Shown here: positions 1 to 5,153 of the stretch, in pieces
Numbering within the stretch: position 1 is the stretch's first letter
Layout of the letters: each line of letters begins with the position of its first letter
DNA from: Acidobacteriota bacterium
GTDB taxonomy: Bacteria > Planctomycetota > Phycisphaerae > WQYP01 > JAJZKJ01
Reading direction: 5' to 3'
Assembly: GCA_021804195.1 (NCBI GenBank)
Contig: JAJZKJ010000210.1
Coordinates: 1-5,153 of the forward strand
Length of the DNA stretch: 5,153 nucleotides
Made by a program: the position numbers and the translations under genes
Notes under the pieces: model-generated
The model's database searches: none
The model's input: the letters and a program-made list of their open reading frames with translations, nothing else
Told to the model about the DNA's origin: nothing

Positions 1-31
1 CGCACGCTGCCCGTCTGGATTGCAGGCAGAT

Positions 32-1378
32 TCAATTCAATTCCGCTGGATGAGCCGGGGCCTGGCTTCCAATCACATCCATAAACGAGCTGACCGAAAA
101 TACCGCCCGCCCCAACCCCGGGTCGCCATAGCCTGGCGGCACCGGCAGGCCATATTTGCTGTGCGTGTCGCGCCAGGCTTCGAGCAGCCGGGCATGATAT
201 TCCAGCGGAGCGCCCTCGGGGTTCGCCTGGCCGAGCGTGGTCAGCGGTTCCGGGCACCAGGTGGTAAAGCGCGGGCAGACCCCGTGCGACATGAAAAACT
301 CGAGCCCCTGGGTGGTCGAGGCGATGGCTTCGGCCGGCGTGGCGAAGCCATGCGGCCGAGCCATTTCGATGCCGCCCACGAAGTTGGGAATCACGTGCGA
401 GGGGCCGAAGACGCCGGCGGCATCGAGAATGCGGCGATGCCATTCCGCCCGGCCCACGTAGCGATCCTTGCCGGGGCAAAAGATCTGGAACAGGCGCTCG
501 TCCCAGATCTCGAAATTGGGGTGGTAGATCTGAATGCCCGCGGCTTTAAAGCGCCGCGCCTGATCGAGCGGCAGCGCCTGCGCCACCATCTTGCCGATCC
601 ACCGGCGCGGAAATTTTTCTTCGATTGCCTGGGCGTAGCGCTCGTAAAACTCCACTTCCGTCATGCCATCGAGGCGCGAAGTGATGCTCCCGCCGGTAAT
701 GGTATAGGCGCGCGCGCTGGTGTCGGTGGCGGCGATGATGGCGAGAGCTTCCAGAATTTCCGCCACCGATTTCACTCCCGTATAGGGCCGGCCGGCCTGA
801 ACCTGCTGCCGGTAGTTGGCGTTGATATCGCAGAACTGGCACTCTTCCCGGTCGCCCCAGTATTGGCAGATGCGAAACACGGTCAAATAAATCAAATATC
901 CCCATTCGATGGTGGGGGCGATTTCAATCACCCGCTTCCCGCTGGCCAGGCCGCGGTTGTAATATTCCGGCACCGCGGGCAGGCGCACACGGCACAGCGG
1001 TTCTTCTTCCAGATATAAAATCGCCCGTCCGCTTTCCGGCGTATCCGCCGCCACGTCCACGCGGTAGGGCGACTGCGGGTTCAGCCGCACCGAGACAATG
1101 GTGGGCTTGAAGTCCCAGGCGCCGCCCTCCAGCCACAGTTCTTCCGGGGCTTGCCAGTGCTCGCCCGATTCCATGCCGGCCAGGGGTTTCAGGTCAAAGG
1201 AGAAAATGAAATACGATTTTTTTTTAAAATGCGCCGCCCAGGCCAGCGCCGCTGGCGTAAACCTGACCCCGCCGCGCAACAGGTCTTCTTTAATAATGGC
1301 TTCGCGCGGCAGGGAGGGATGGCCGGCGATCACGGACTCCATGGAGGCTAAACGGTCTGAGATCATTTTCAATTCCAT
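32..1378 (-). CDS. Radical-SAM protein with CX8CX2C cluster motif, BioB/HydE-like barrel, function unknown
   Basis: Complete 448-residue frame ending in TGA. What is seen: C171, C180 and C183 form a CX8CX2C motif (starting CQYWGDREEC) in place of the usual CX3CX2C that binds the SAM-ligating [4Fe-4S] cluster. A glycine motif TITGGS (226-231) fits the SAM-amino-binding strand. The stretch IQIYHPNFEIWDERLF (282-297) and the following CPGK/GR/EW segment, then VIPNFVGGIE (329-338), resemble the biotin synthase/HydE-type barrel, where such Asn/Glu and GxxGxxE-like strands contact SAM. Residues 1-155 before the barrel match no domain I recognise. C301, C368 and C375 are further cysteines. No signal peptide or membrane helix is seen, so it is probably cytosolic. 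Three in-frame ATGs are possible (residues 1, 5, 13). An in-frame TGA lies seven codons upstream of the first. No strong ribosome site precedes residue 1, while residue 5 has GGA about 7 bases upstream. The radical-SAM assignment is firm; substrate and pathway are unknown. Confidence 0.88.
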   Translation of the reverse strand: MELKMISDRLASMESVIAGHPSLPREAIIKEDLLRGGVRFTPAALAWAAHFKKKSYFIFSFDLKPLAGMESGEHWQAPEELWLEGGAWDFKPTIVSVRLNPQSPYRVDVAADTPESGRAILYLEEEPLCRVRLPAVPEYYNRGLASGKRVIEIAPTIEWGYLIYLTVFRICQYWGDREECQFCDINANYRQQVQAGRPYTGVKSVAEILEALAIIAATDTSARAYTITGGSITSRLDGMTEVEFYERYAQAIEEKFPRRWIGKMVAQALPLDQARRFKAAGIQIYHPNFEIWDERLFQIFCPGKDRYVGRAEWHRRILDAAGVFGPSHVIPNFVGGIEMARPHGFATPAEAIASTTQGLEFFMSHGVCPRFTTWCPEPLTTLGQANPEGAPLEYHARLLEAWRDTHSKYGLPVPPGYGDPGLGRAVFSVSSFMDVIGSQAPAHPAELN

Positions 1379-1385
1379 CTGCGGA

Positions 1386-1538
1386 ACCGCGCAACTTCAC
1401 ATTTTTTCATCATCTATAATCTACCACCGGCGCGGCGGGTTCATTTTTTGGGCTTTGCCGGCGATTCGGCCAGTGCATCATCGGCCGGTGCGTGGCATGA
1501 ATTTATTTTTGAGTGCGGACATTATTCACCGCGCAACT
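1386..1538. repeat. 11-bp direct repeat pair upstream of the radical-SAM gene
   Basis: ACCGCGCAACT occurs at 1386-1396 and again at 1528-1538. On the minus strand it reads AGTTGCGCGGT. The copies are 142 bases apart in the same orientation, and the nearer one ends 8 bases before the first possible start of the radical-SAM gene. It could be a pair of regulator sites or a chance match. There is no further flanking similarity beyond a G/A-rich base or two on the 5' side. Confidence 0.35.
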
Positions 1539-1623
1539 CTCCAATAAACTCAAGTGATAGCCAGAAAAACCAAAATTCATTTGTCACCACAGTAGTTAAT
1601 CCTTTTCATTTCAATTACTTACG

Positions 1624-1633
1624 GGTGACAAAT
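1624..1633 (+). repeat. Third internal copy of the GGTGACAAAT core
   Basis: GGTGACAAAT here equals the inner ten bases of the right arm (1764-1773) and is the reverse complement of the left arm core (1579-1588). With the left arm it forms a 10-bp perfect inverted repeat around a 35-base loop, so two competing pairings are possible for the left arm. This copy also sits in a small dyad, GTGA, CAAA, TCAC (1625-1636). Three occurrences in about 200 bases suggest a binding site for a regulator or a transposase. Confidence 0.5.
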
Positions 1634-1663
1634 CACAGGCGCGGCAAGAAAACCGTGGAAATG

Positions 1664-1685
1664 GAAAAATAAGCCTTTATTTTTC
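1664..1685. repeat. AT-rich hairpin in the centre of the inverted-repeat element
   Basis: The arms GAAAAATAA (1664-1672) and TTATTTTTC (1677-1685) pair perfectly over nine bases around a GCCT loop. The stem is almost all A-T, so it is weaker than an ordinary intrinsic terminator, and no separate U-tract follows it on either strand. Its position near the element's midpoint may be structural. Confidence 0.45.
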
Positions 1686-1786
1686 AATGACTTAAAAAAT
1701 CAACAGTAGAGGCAGGGCCGGAATGAATGGATGGCAAGCTATTTATTATCAACAAGTTATGGTGGTGACAAATGAATTTTCCGGGC

Positions 1787-1843
1787 TGGAAAAAAACGGC
1801 GCAAACACAGTTTATTCAGGCGCGCATCAGGCGGTTTTTTCCA
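1787..1843 (-). terminator. Possible terminator downstream of sdhB, A-tract/T-tract palindrome
   Basis: Directly after the sdhB stop, the minus strand reads TGGAAAAAAC (1843-1834), and 36 bases later GTTTTTTTCCA (1797-1787). These arms pair over ten bases with a single extra T as a bulge. The loop contains GCGCGCC and GCGCCG, which may fold further, and the last arm supplies a run of seven T on the sdhB-sense strand. The A/T symmetry would also allow action on the opposite strand. The loop is long and no strong GC stem abuts the T-run, so this is only a candidate. Confidence 0.35.
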
Positions 1844-2596
1844 CTACGAGCCCAGCGCCTGCCGCACGGCATGGACGATCAATTGCCGGCCCACGGCGGA
1901 GATGGAATCGGTCAGGGGAATATCCTTGGGGCAGATATTCACGCAGTTCTGGGCAAAGCCGCATTCCTGATGGCCGCCCGGACCGGAGATCGCATCCAGC
2001 CGTTCGCCGGCATGCAGCTTGCCGGTGGGGTGCATATTGAACAGCCGCACCTGGGAAAGCACCGCCGCGCCGACGAAGCCGGTTTTATCGTTATATTGCG
2101 GGCAGACTTCCAGGCAGTTGCCGCATGAGATGCAGCGCGATAAAGGATACGCGGTTTCCTGATCCGCCGCCGACTCGCGCGGCCCCGGCCCCAGATCGTA
2201 GCTGCCGTCAATCGGAATCCAGGCCTTCACCCGCTTCAGGTCGTTGAACAGCCGCTGGCGGTTGACCACCAGGTCGCGCACCACGGGAAAGTGGCTCAAT
2301 GGCTCAATCGTAATCGGCTGCTCCAGCCGGTCTATTAAAGCGGAGCAGGCCTGCCGCGGCCGGCCGTTGATGACCATGGCGCAGGCGCCGCAGACTTCTT
2401 CCAGGCAATTGGCTTCGTAGCTGACCGAAGTGGTGGGTCGGCCTTCGGCATTGCGCGGCTGGGCGGCAATATCCATGAGCGCCACGATGACGTTCATGCC
2501 CGGCCGGTAGGCGACGTTAAAGTCTTCCCATTGCGGCGCGGCCTGGGGTCCGCTTTGGCGCTTGATGCGCAGCCGAACAATTTTGCCTTCCGCCAT
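1844..2596 (-). CDS. sdhB: Succinate dehydrogenase / fumarate reductase iron-sulfur subunit
   Basis: This 250-residue protein passes electrons from the FAD of SdhA to the quinone site in SdhC. The N-terminal ferredoxin domain has the [2Fe-2S] ligands C64, C69, C72 (CLEEVCGAC) and C84. The C-terminal domain has C155, C158, C161 and C165 in CISCGNCLEVCP and C212, C218 and C222 in the segment ECGFAQNCVNICP. By analogy with the E. coli enzyme, C155, C158, C161 and C222 bind the [4Fe-4S] centre and C165, C212 and C218 the [3Fe-4S] centre. All ligands are present and the length is normal for the family. The ATG lies 9 bases after the sdhA stop, with a good ribosome site between them. It is the last gene of the sdhCAB operon and a peripheral protein on the cytoplasmic face of the membrane. 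Confidence 0.96.
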   Translation of the reverse strand: MAEGKIVRLRIKRQSGPQAAPQWEDFNVAYRPGMNVIVALMDIAAQPRNAEGRPTTSVSYEANCLEEVCGACAMVINGRPRQACSALIDRLEQPITIEPLSHFPVVRDLVVNRQRLFNDLKRVKAWIPIDGSYDLGPGPRESAADQETAYPLSRCISCGNCLEVCPQYNDKTGFVGAAVLSQVRLFNMHPTGKLHAGERLDAISGPGGHQECGFAQNCVNICPKDIPLTDSISAVGRQLIVHAVRQALGS

Positions 2597-2599
2597 GGT

Positions 2600-2606
2600 T
2601 CTCCTT
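2600..2606 (-). promoter_or_regulatory. Ribosome binding site of sdhB
   Basis: The minus strand reads AAGGAGA, with AACC or less separating the AGGAG core from the sdhB ATG. Its first A is the last base of the sdhA stop codon. It is the clearest Shine-Dalgarno sequence in the window and fixes the sdhB start. sdhA and sdhC have no comparable site. Confidence 0.8.
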
Positions 2607-4345
2607 CAGTATTTGCGTGCCCGCAAGGGGATCTGCGATGTGTCCACGGCCTGGTAGCTGAGCCGCGGCGCGGCCGCCGCTTCATCCCACTGCGCCAATG
2701 TTGTTTTGAGCCAGCGCTCGTCGTTGCGTTCGGGAAACTCCGGCTTGTAATGCGCGCCGCGCGACTCATCCCGCGCCAGCGCGCCCTGGACCATGACCCG
2801 GGCCAGTTGCAGCATGTTGTAGAGCTGGCGGGTGAAGAAAAACGTCTGGTTGGTCCAGCGCGTGGTGTCGCTCAGCCGGATGCGCTGATAGCGGCCCAGC
2901 AGATCTTCGATTTGCCGGTCCGCCAGCCGCAGCTTGTCGTTGTGACGCACCACGGTGCAGTGTTCTGTCATCAGCCGGCCCAGCTCCCGCCAGATGGTGA
3001 AGGGGTTTTCCTCGCCGGCCGCGGCATACAGCCGATCGTTGATGGCCTGCTGGCGGCGCAGCTCCTGATCGAAAATATGCGAGCCGGCATCGGTGCGGTT
3101 ATTGCGGGCGTATTCCAGAGCCGCCGGGCCGGCGAGAAAGCCGCCAAAAATGCAGGAAACCAGCGAATTGGCGCCCAGCCGGTTCGCCCCGTGATATTGG
3201 TATTCGCATTCGCCGGCGGCGAACAGTCCGGGCAGGTTGGTCATCTGCCGTTCGTTATCCACCCATAACCCGCCCATGGTGTAATGCATGCCGGGAAAAA
3301 CCTTCATCGGCACCTTATGGGGATCGTCGCCCACGAACTTTTCATAAATTTCCAGAATGCCGCCGAGCTTGGCGTCGAGCACATGCGGATCCAGGTGGGT
3401 TACGTCCAGAAAAACCGCGGGCTGGCCGTCAATTCCCAGCCCCAGCTCAAAGACCACTTTGTGAATGGCCCGGGTGGCAACGTCGCGCGGCACCAGGTTG
3501 CCGTATTTGGGGTACCACTCTTCCAGGAAATACCACGGCTTGCCGTCTTTATAGACCCAGACCCGGCCGCCTTCGCCGCGCGCCGACTCCGACATCAGCC
3601 GCAGCTTGTCTTCCCCCGGAATGGCGGTCGGATGCACCTGTATGAACTCGCCGTTGGCATACCAGGCGCCCTGCTGGTAGAGGGCCGACTGCGCGCTGCC
3701 GGTGCAGACAATGGAATTGGTGCTCTTGCCGAAAATGGCGCCCACGCCGCCGGTGGCGATGATTACGGCATCGGCGGGGAAGGTGCGCACCTGCATGCCG
3801 TGCAGATCCTGGGCGCAGATGCCGTGGCAGCGGCCCTGTTCATCGAGCACCGCCGAGAGAAACTCCCAATGCTCGAATTTGCGGATTTTCCCTTCCGCCT
3901 CCAGCCGCCGCACCTGCTCATCGAGCGCGTACAAGAGCTGCTGTCCGGTGGTGGCGCCGGCAAAAGCGGTGCGGTGGTAGAGCGTGCCGCCGAAGCGGCG
4001 GAAATCGAGCAGCCCCTCCGGCGTGCGGTTGAACTGCACTCCCATGCGGTCGAGCAGATCAATAATCGCGGGCGCGGCCTCGCACATTCGCTTGACCAGC
4101 CCCTGGTTGGCGAGAAAATCGCCGCCGTAGATGGTGTCGTCAAAATGCTTCCAGGCCGAGTCGCCCTCGCCTTTGAGATTTTTGGCCGCGTTGATGCCGC
4201 CCTGCGCGCAGACCGAATGCGAGCGCTTCACCGGCACCAGGGAGAACAGCTCAACCTGCGCGCCCTGTTCAGCCGCTTTGAGGGCCGCCGCCAGGCCGGC
4301 CAGGCCGCCGCCGACGATGATGATGTTGGGATTCGTATCTGCCAT
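2606..4345 (-). CDS. sdhA: Succinate dehydrogenase / fumarate reductase flavoprotein subunit
   Basis: This 579-residue catalytic subunit interconverts succinate and fumarate at a covalently bound FAD. The FAD-binding GGGLAGLAA fold starts at residue 12. HSVCAQGGINAA (43-54) carries H43, the expected site of the covalent histidyl-FAD bond. HPT (238-240) and SARGEGG (254-260) belong to the dicarboxylate site. PRDVATRA (286-293) contains R287, equivalent to the proton-shuttle arginine of the family, and H354 (HYTMGG) and R389 (GANRLGANSL) complete the substrate pocket. Length and motifs are those of the Bacillus-type enzyme. The ATG follows the sdhC stop by only three bases (TGA CCC ATG) and has no clear ribosome site, which suggests translational coupling to sdhC. 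The sequence alone does not say whether succinate oxidation or fumarate reduction dominates. The context with a di-haem cytochrome b fits a menaquinone-type enzyme. Confidence 0.97.
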   Translation of the reverse strand: MADTNPNIIIVGGGLAGLAAALKAAEQGAQVELFSLVPVKRSHSVCAQGGINAAKNLKGEGDSAWKHFDDTIYGGDFLANQGLVKRMCEAAPAIIDLLDRMGVQFNRTPEGLLDFRRFGGTLYHRTAFAGATTGQQLLYALDEQVRRLEAEGKIRKFEHWEFLSAVLDEQGRCHGICAQDLHGMQVRTFPADAVIIATGGVGAIFGKSTNSIVCTGSAQSALYQQGAWYANGEFIQVHPTAIPGEDKLRLMSESARGEGGRVWVYKDGKPWYFLEEWYPKYGNLVPRDVATRAIHKVVFELGLGIDGQPAVFLDVTHLDPHVLDAKLGGILEIYEKFVGDDPHKVPMKVFPGMHYTMGGLWVDNERQMTNLPGLFAAGECEYQYHGANRLGANSLVSCIFGGFLAGPAALEYARNNRTDAGSHIFDQELRRQQAINDRLYAAAGEENPFTIWRELGRLMTEHCTVVRHNDKLRLADRQIEDLLGRYQRIRLSDTTRWTNQTFFFTRQLYNMLQLARVMVQGALARDESRGAHYKPEFPERNDERWLKTTLAQWDEAAAAPRLSYQAVDTSQIPLRARKY

Positions 4346-4348
4346 GGG

Positions 4349-5044
4349 TCAGCGCACCGGATAGATTAAAATGCCGCGAAACGCCAGGGCGGAGGCGATG
4401 CCGGCATAGGCCAGAAAAACTCCAAAAATCAGGCACGCCCAGCCCCAGCGCTGGCGCGCCCGGGCGGTGACCGTGATTCCCCATTTGGCCGCGAACAGAA
4501 ACAGGCCGTAGGCGAAGTGATAGCAGACGAAGGTGATCCCGATCAGAAACCAGGCCAGAATCCAGCCGTGCGCCATCTGCGCCTGCATTTTGGCAAACGC
4601 CAGCTCGGGATGATCGGGCACGCTGATGCCGCTGAAGCGCGCCGTCCAGGTATGCCAGAGAATAAAGGCCAGCACGATCACGCCGCTGATCCGCTGCCAT
4701 ACATAAGCCCAATTTCCCAGCAGCGGCATGCGGCGCGCGTTGGGCGTGCTCTCGCTCGCGATCCACAGCCCGTAGAGGCCATGGAAAAGCAGCGGGATAT
4801 AGATGAATGCAATTTCCAGCGCCAGCACAAACGGCAGGGAATTGAGAAATTTCACCTGCGCGCCGTAGGCGTGGGCGGGATGGCGGCTGAGCACTGCAGC
4901 ATTGGAGGCGAAGTGCTCAATTAAAAATGCCCCCAGCGGAATGATCCCGCTGAGTGAATGCAGCCTGCGCAATAAAAACGCGTTCCGGGAGGGGGTGGTG
5001 GAACTGGATTCCGGGGCCGGAAGTTCGTGGGTGGCAGTAGCCAT
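4349..5044 (-). CDS. sdhC: Succinate dehydrogenase cytochrome b558 membrane anchor subunit
   Basis: This protein anchors complex II in the cytoplasmic membrane, binds two haems b and forms the quinone site. From the chosen ATG it has 231 residues with five hydrophobic helices at about 31-52, 70-96, 115-135, 157-185 and 202-222. H29 lies in RRLHSLSG, a family hallmark. H44 (IEHFASN), H88 (LLFHGLYG), H131 (LWHTW) and H176 (CYHFAYG) correspond to the four axial haem ligands known from Bacillus subtilis SdhC, so a di-haem protein is expected. There is no separate SdhD gene, as usual for this type. The frame stays open for 32 more codons to a TTG at 5140, but that TTG overlaps the -35 box of the promoter and the extension is polar and not family-like. 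I therefore chose the ATG at 5044, although no clear ribosome site precedes it. It is the first gene of sdhCAB. Confidence 0.93.
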   Translation of the reverse strand: MATATHELPAPESSSTTPSRNAFLLRRLHSLSGIIPLGAFLIEHFASNAAVLSRHPAHAYGAQVKFLNSLPFVLALEIAFIYIPLLFHGLYGLWIASESTPNARRMPLLGNWAYVWQRISGVIVLAFILWHTWTARFSGISVPDHPELAFAKMQAQMAHGWILAWFLIGITFVCYHFAYGLFLFAAKWGITVTARARQRWGWACLIFGVFLAYAGIASALAFRGILIYPVR

Positions 5045-5110
5045 AGGGCGCCGTGCGGACTTTCGCAACCATGCGGCCCATGAGTCATAATGTGCTTGGG
5101 CCGAAAGATC

Positions 5111-5140
5111 ATTATTCGGCTCGCGCCTGCCGGCTGTCAA
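5111..5140 (-). promoter_or_regulatory. Sigma70-type promoter for the sdhCAB operon
   Basis: On the minus strand a perfect -35 box TTGACA (5140-5135) is followed by 18 bases and AATAAT (5116-5111), which matches the -10 consensus in five of six positions. Transcription would start near 5104, giving a leader of about 60 bases before the sdhC ATG. A TATATA just upstream (about 5143-5148) could belong to another promoter whose -35 lies outside the window. Confidence 0.6.
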
Positions 5141-5153
5141 TCTATATACGCAC

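Larger units (their letters stand above)
1572..1780. repeat. 209-bp element bounded by a perfect 19-bp inverted repeat (MITE-like or regulatory)
   Basis: The left arm AAAATTCATTTGTCACCAC (1572-1590) is the exact reverse complement of 1762-1780, 19 of 19 bases, and pairing fails on both sides of the arms. The interior (1591-1761) is AT-rich, has no protein-like frame, and carries a third copy of the core decamer (1624-1633) and a hairpin centred at 1674.5, almost at the element's midpoint of 1676. Such terminal inverted repeats around a short non-coding body are typical of MITEs or other non-autonomous transposon remnants. No target-site duplication is convincing: only a CC dinucleotide is shared directly outside both arms. 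The alternative is a set of operator sites or a long RNA hairpin in the leader of the radical-SAM transcript. The repeat itself is certain; its nature is inference. Confidence 0.6.
1379..1843. other. AT-rich intergenic region between sdhB and the radical-SAM gene
   Basis: These 465 bases hold no frame with convincing protein character on either strand. They are visibly richer in A and T than the flanking genes. They contain a 19-bp inverted repeat, an internal hairpin, an A-tract/T-tract palindrome next to sdhB and an 11-bp direct repeat, each listed separately. A GC-rich patch at about 1458-1490 can fold in alternative ways (CCGGC with GCCGG, or CGGCC with GGCCG on the minus strand) within the likely leader of the radical-SAM gene. 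A weak minus-strand -10-like TATAGA near 1413-1418 has no matching -35 element, so the promoter of the radical-SAM gene is not resolved. I searched by eye for cobalamin, SAM and TPP riboswitch core motifs and saw none. Confidence 0.7.

Noticed and set aside
7..29. CTGCC/GGCAG stem downstream of the radical-SAM stop as a terminator
   Set aside because: The stem is only five bases with a 13-base loop and no T-run follows on the minus strand.
20..1018. 332-codon open frame on the plus strand opposite the radical-SAM gene
   Set aside because: It is a composition shadow of the minus-strand gene, whose cluster and barrel motifs are unmistakable.
1485..1525. Short minus-strand frame (about 14 codons) starting at the ATG near 1523 after GGAG
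   Set aside because: The GGAG is too far from the ATG for a normal ribosome site, and a leader peptide of this size cannot be supported without comparative data.
1625..1636. GTGA-CAAA-TCAC dyad as a CRP/FNR site
   Set aside because: CRP and FNR boxes have six bases between TGA and TCA; here there are four.
1448..1672. 74-codon plus-strand frame in the intergenic region
   Set aside because: There is no ribosome site, the residue mix is low in protein character, and it runs through the inverted repeat.
2531..3268. 245-codon open frame on the plus strand across the sdhA/sdhB junction
   Set aside because: It is antisense to two well-supported genes and shows no recognisable domain.
3284..4369. 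361-codon open frame on the plus strand opposite sdhA
   Set aside because: It is antisense to a clear sdhA, its translation is rich in Ala, Arg, Gly and His with no motif, and such frames are common opposite GC-rich genes.
5080..5088. Palindrome ATGAGTCAT in the sdhC leader
   Set aside because: A nine-base palindrome is too short to call an operator without a second copy or comparative support.

Overview
The window carries four genes, all on the minus strand. Read in the direction of transcription (right to left) they are a compact succinate dehydrogenase / fumarate reductase operon, sdhC (5044-4349), sdhA (4345-2606) and sdhB (2596-1844), then a 465-base AT-rich intergenic stretch, then a complete gene for an unassigned radical-SAM protein (1378-32). 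The coding parts are GC-rich with many G/C third positions, and this also produces long but spurious open frames on the plus strand. The order cytochrome b, flavoprotein, iron-sulfur protein, with one five-helix cytochrome b anchor and no separate SdhD, is the type found in Bacillus, epsilon- and delta-proteobacteria, Bacteroidetes and Acidobacteriota. A GC-rich, Gram-negative environmental lineage such as Acidobacteriota is plausible, but this is a guess from gene style and not something the sequence proves.

Region by region (plus coordinates). 1-31: tail of the window, nothing recognisable. 32-1378: radical-SAM enzyme with a BioB/HydE-like barrel, an uncharacterised N-terminal domain of about 150 residues and a non-canonical CX8CX2C cluster motif. 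1379-1843: intergenic region with no convincing gene, holding a perfect 19-bp inverted repeat (1572-1590 / 1762-1780) with a third partial copy inside, a nearly centred AT-rich hairpin, an A-tract/T-tract palindrome just after sdhB, and an 11-bp direct repeat before the radical-SAM gene. 1844-5044: sdhB, sdhA, sdhC. 5045-5153: upstream region of sdhC with a good sigma70-type promoter (TTGACA, 18-base spacer, AATAAT).

The three sdh products form complex II. SdhA oxidises succinate on covalent FAD, SdhB passes electrons through [2Fe-2S], [4Fe-4S] and [3Fe-4S] centres, and SdhC holds two haems b and the quinone site in the membrane. All recognisable catalytic and ligand residues are present, so the complex should be functional. 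The genes are 3 and 9 bases apart and are probably one transcript from the promoter at 5111-5140. The radical-SAM gene has the same orientation but lies behind a possible terminator and a repeat-rich gap, so it is probably a separate unit with no evident link to complex II.

The parts that deserve attention are the radical-SAM protein and the 209-base inverted-repeat element. The sdh operon itself is ordinary.
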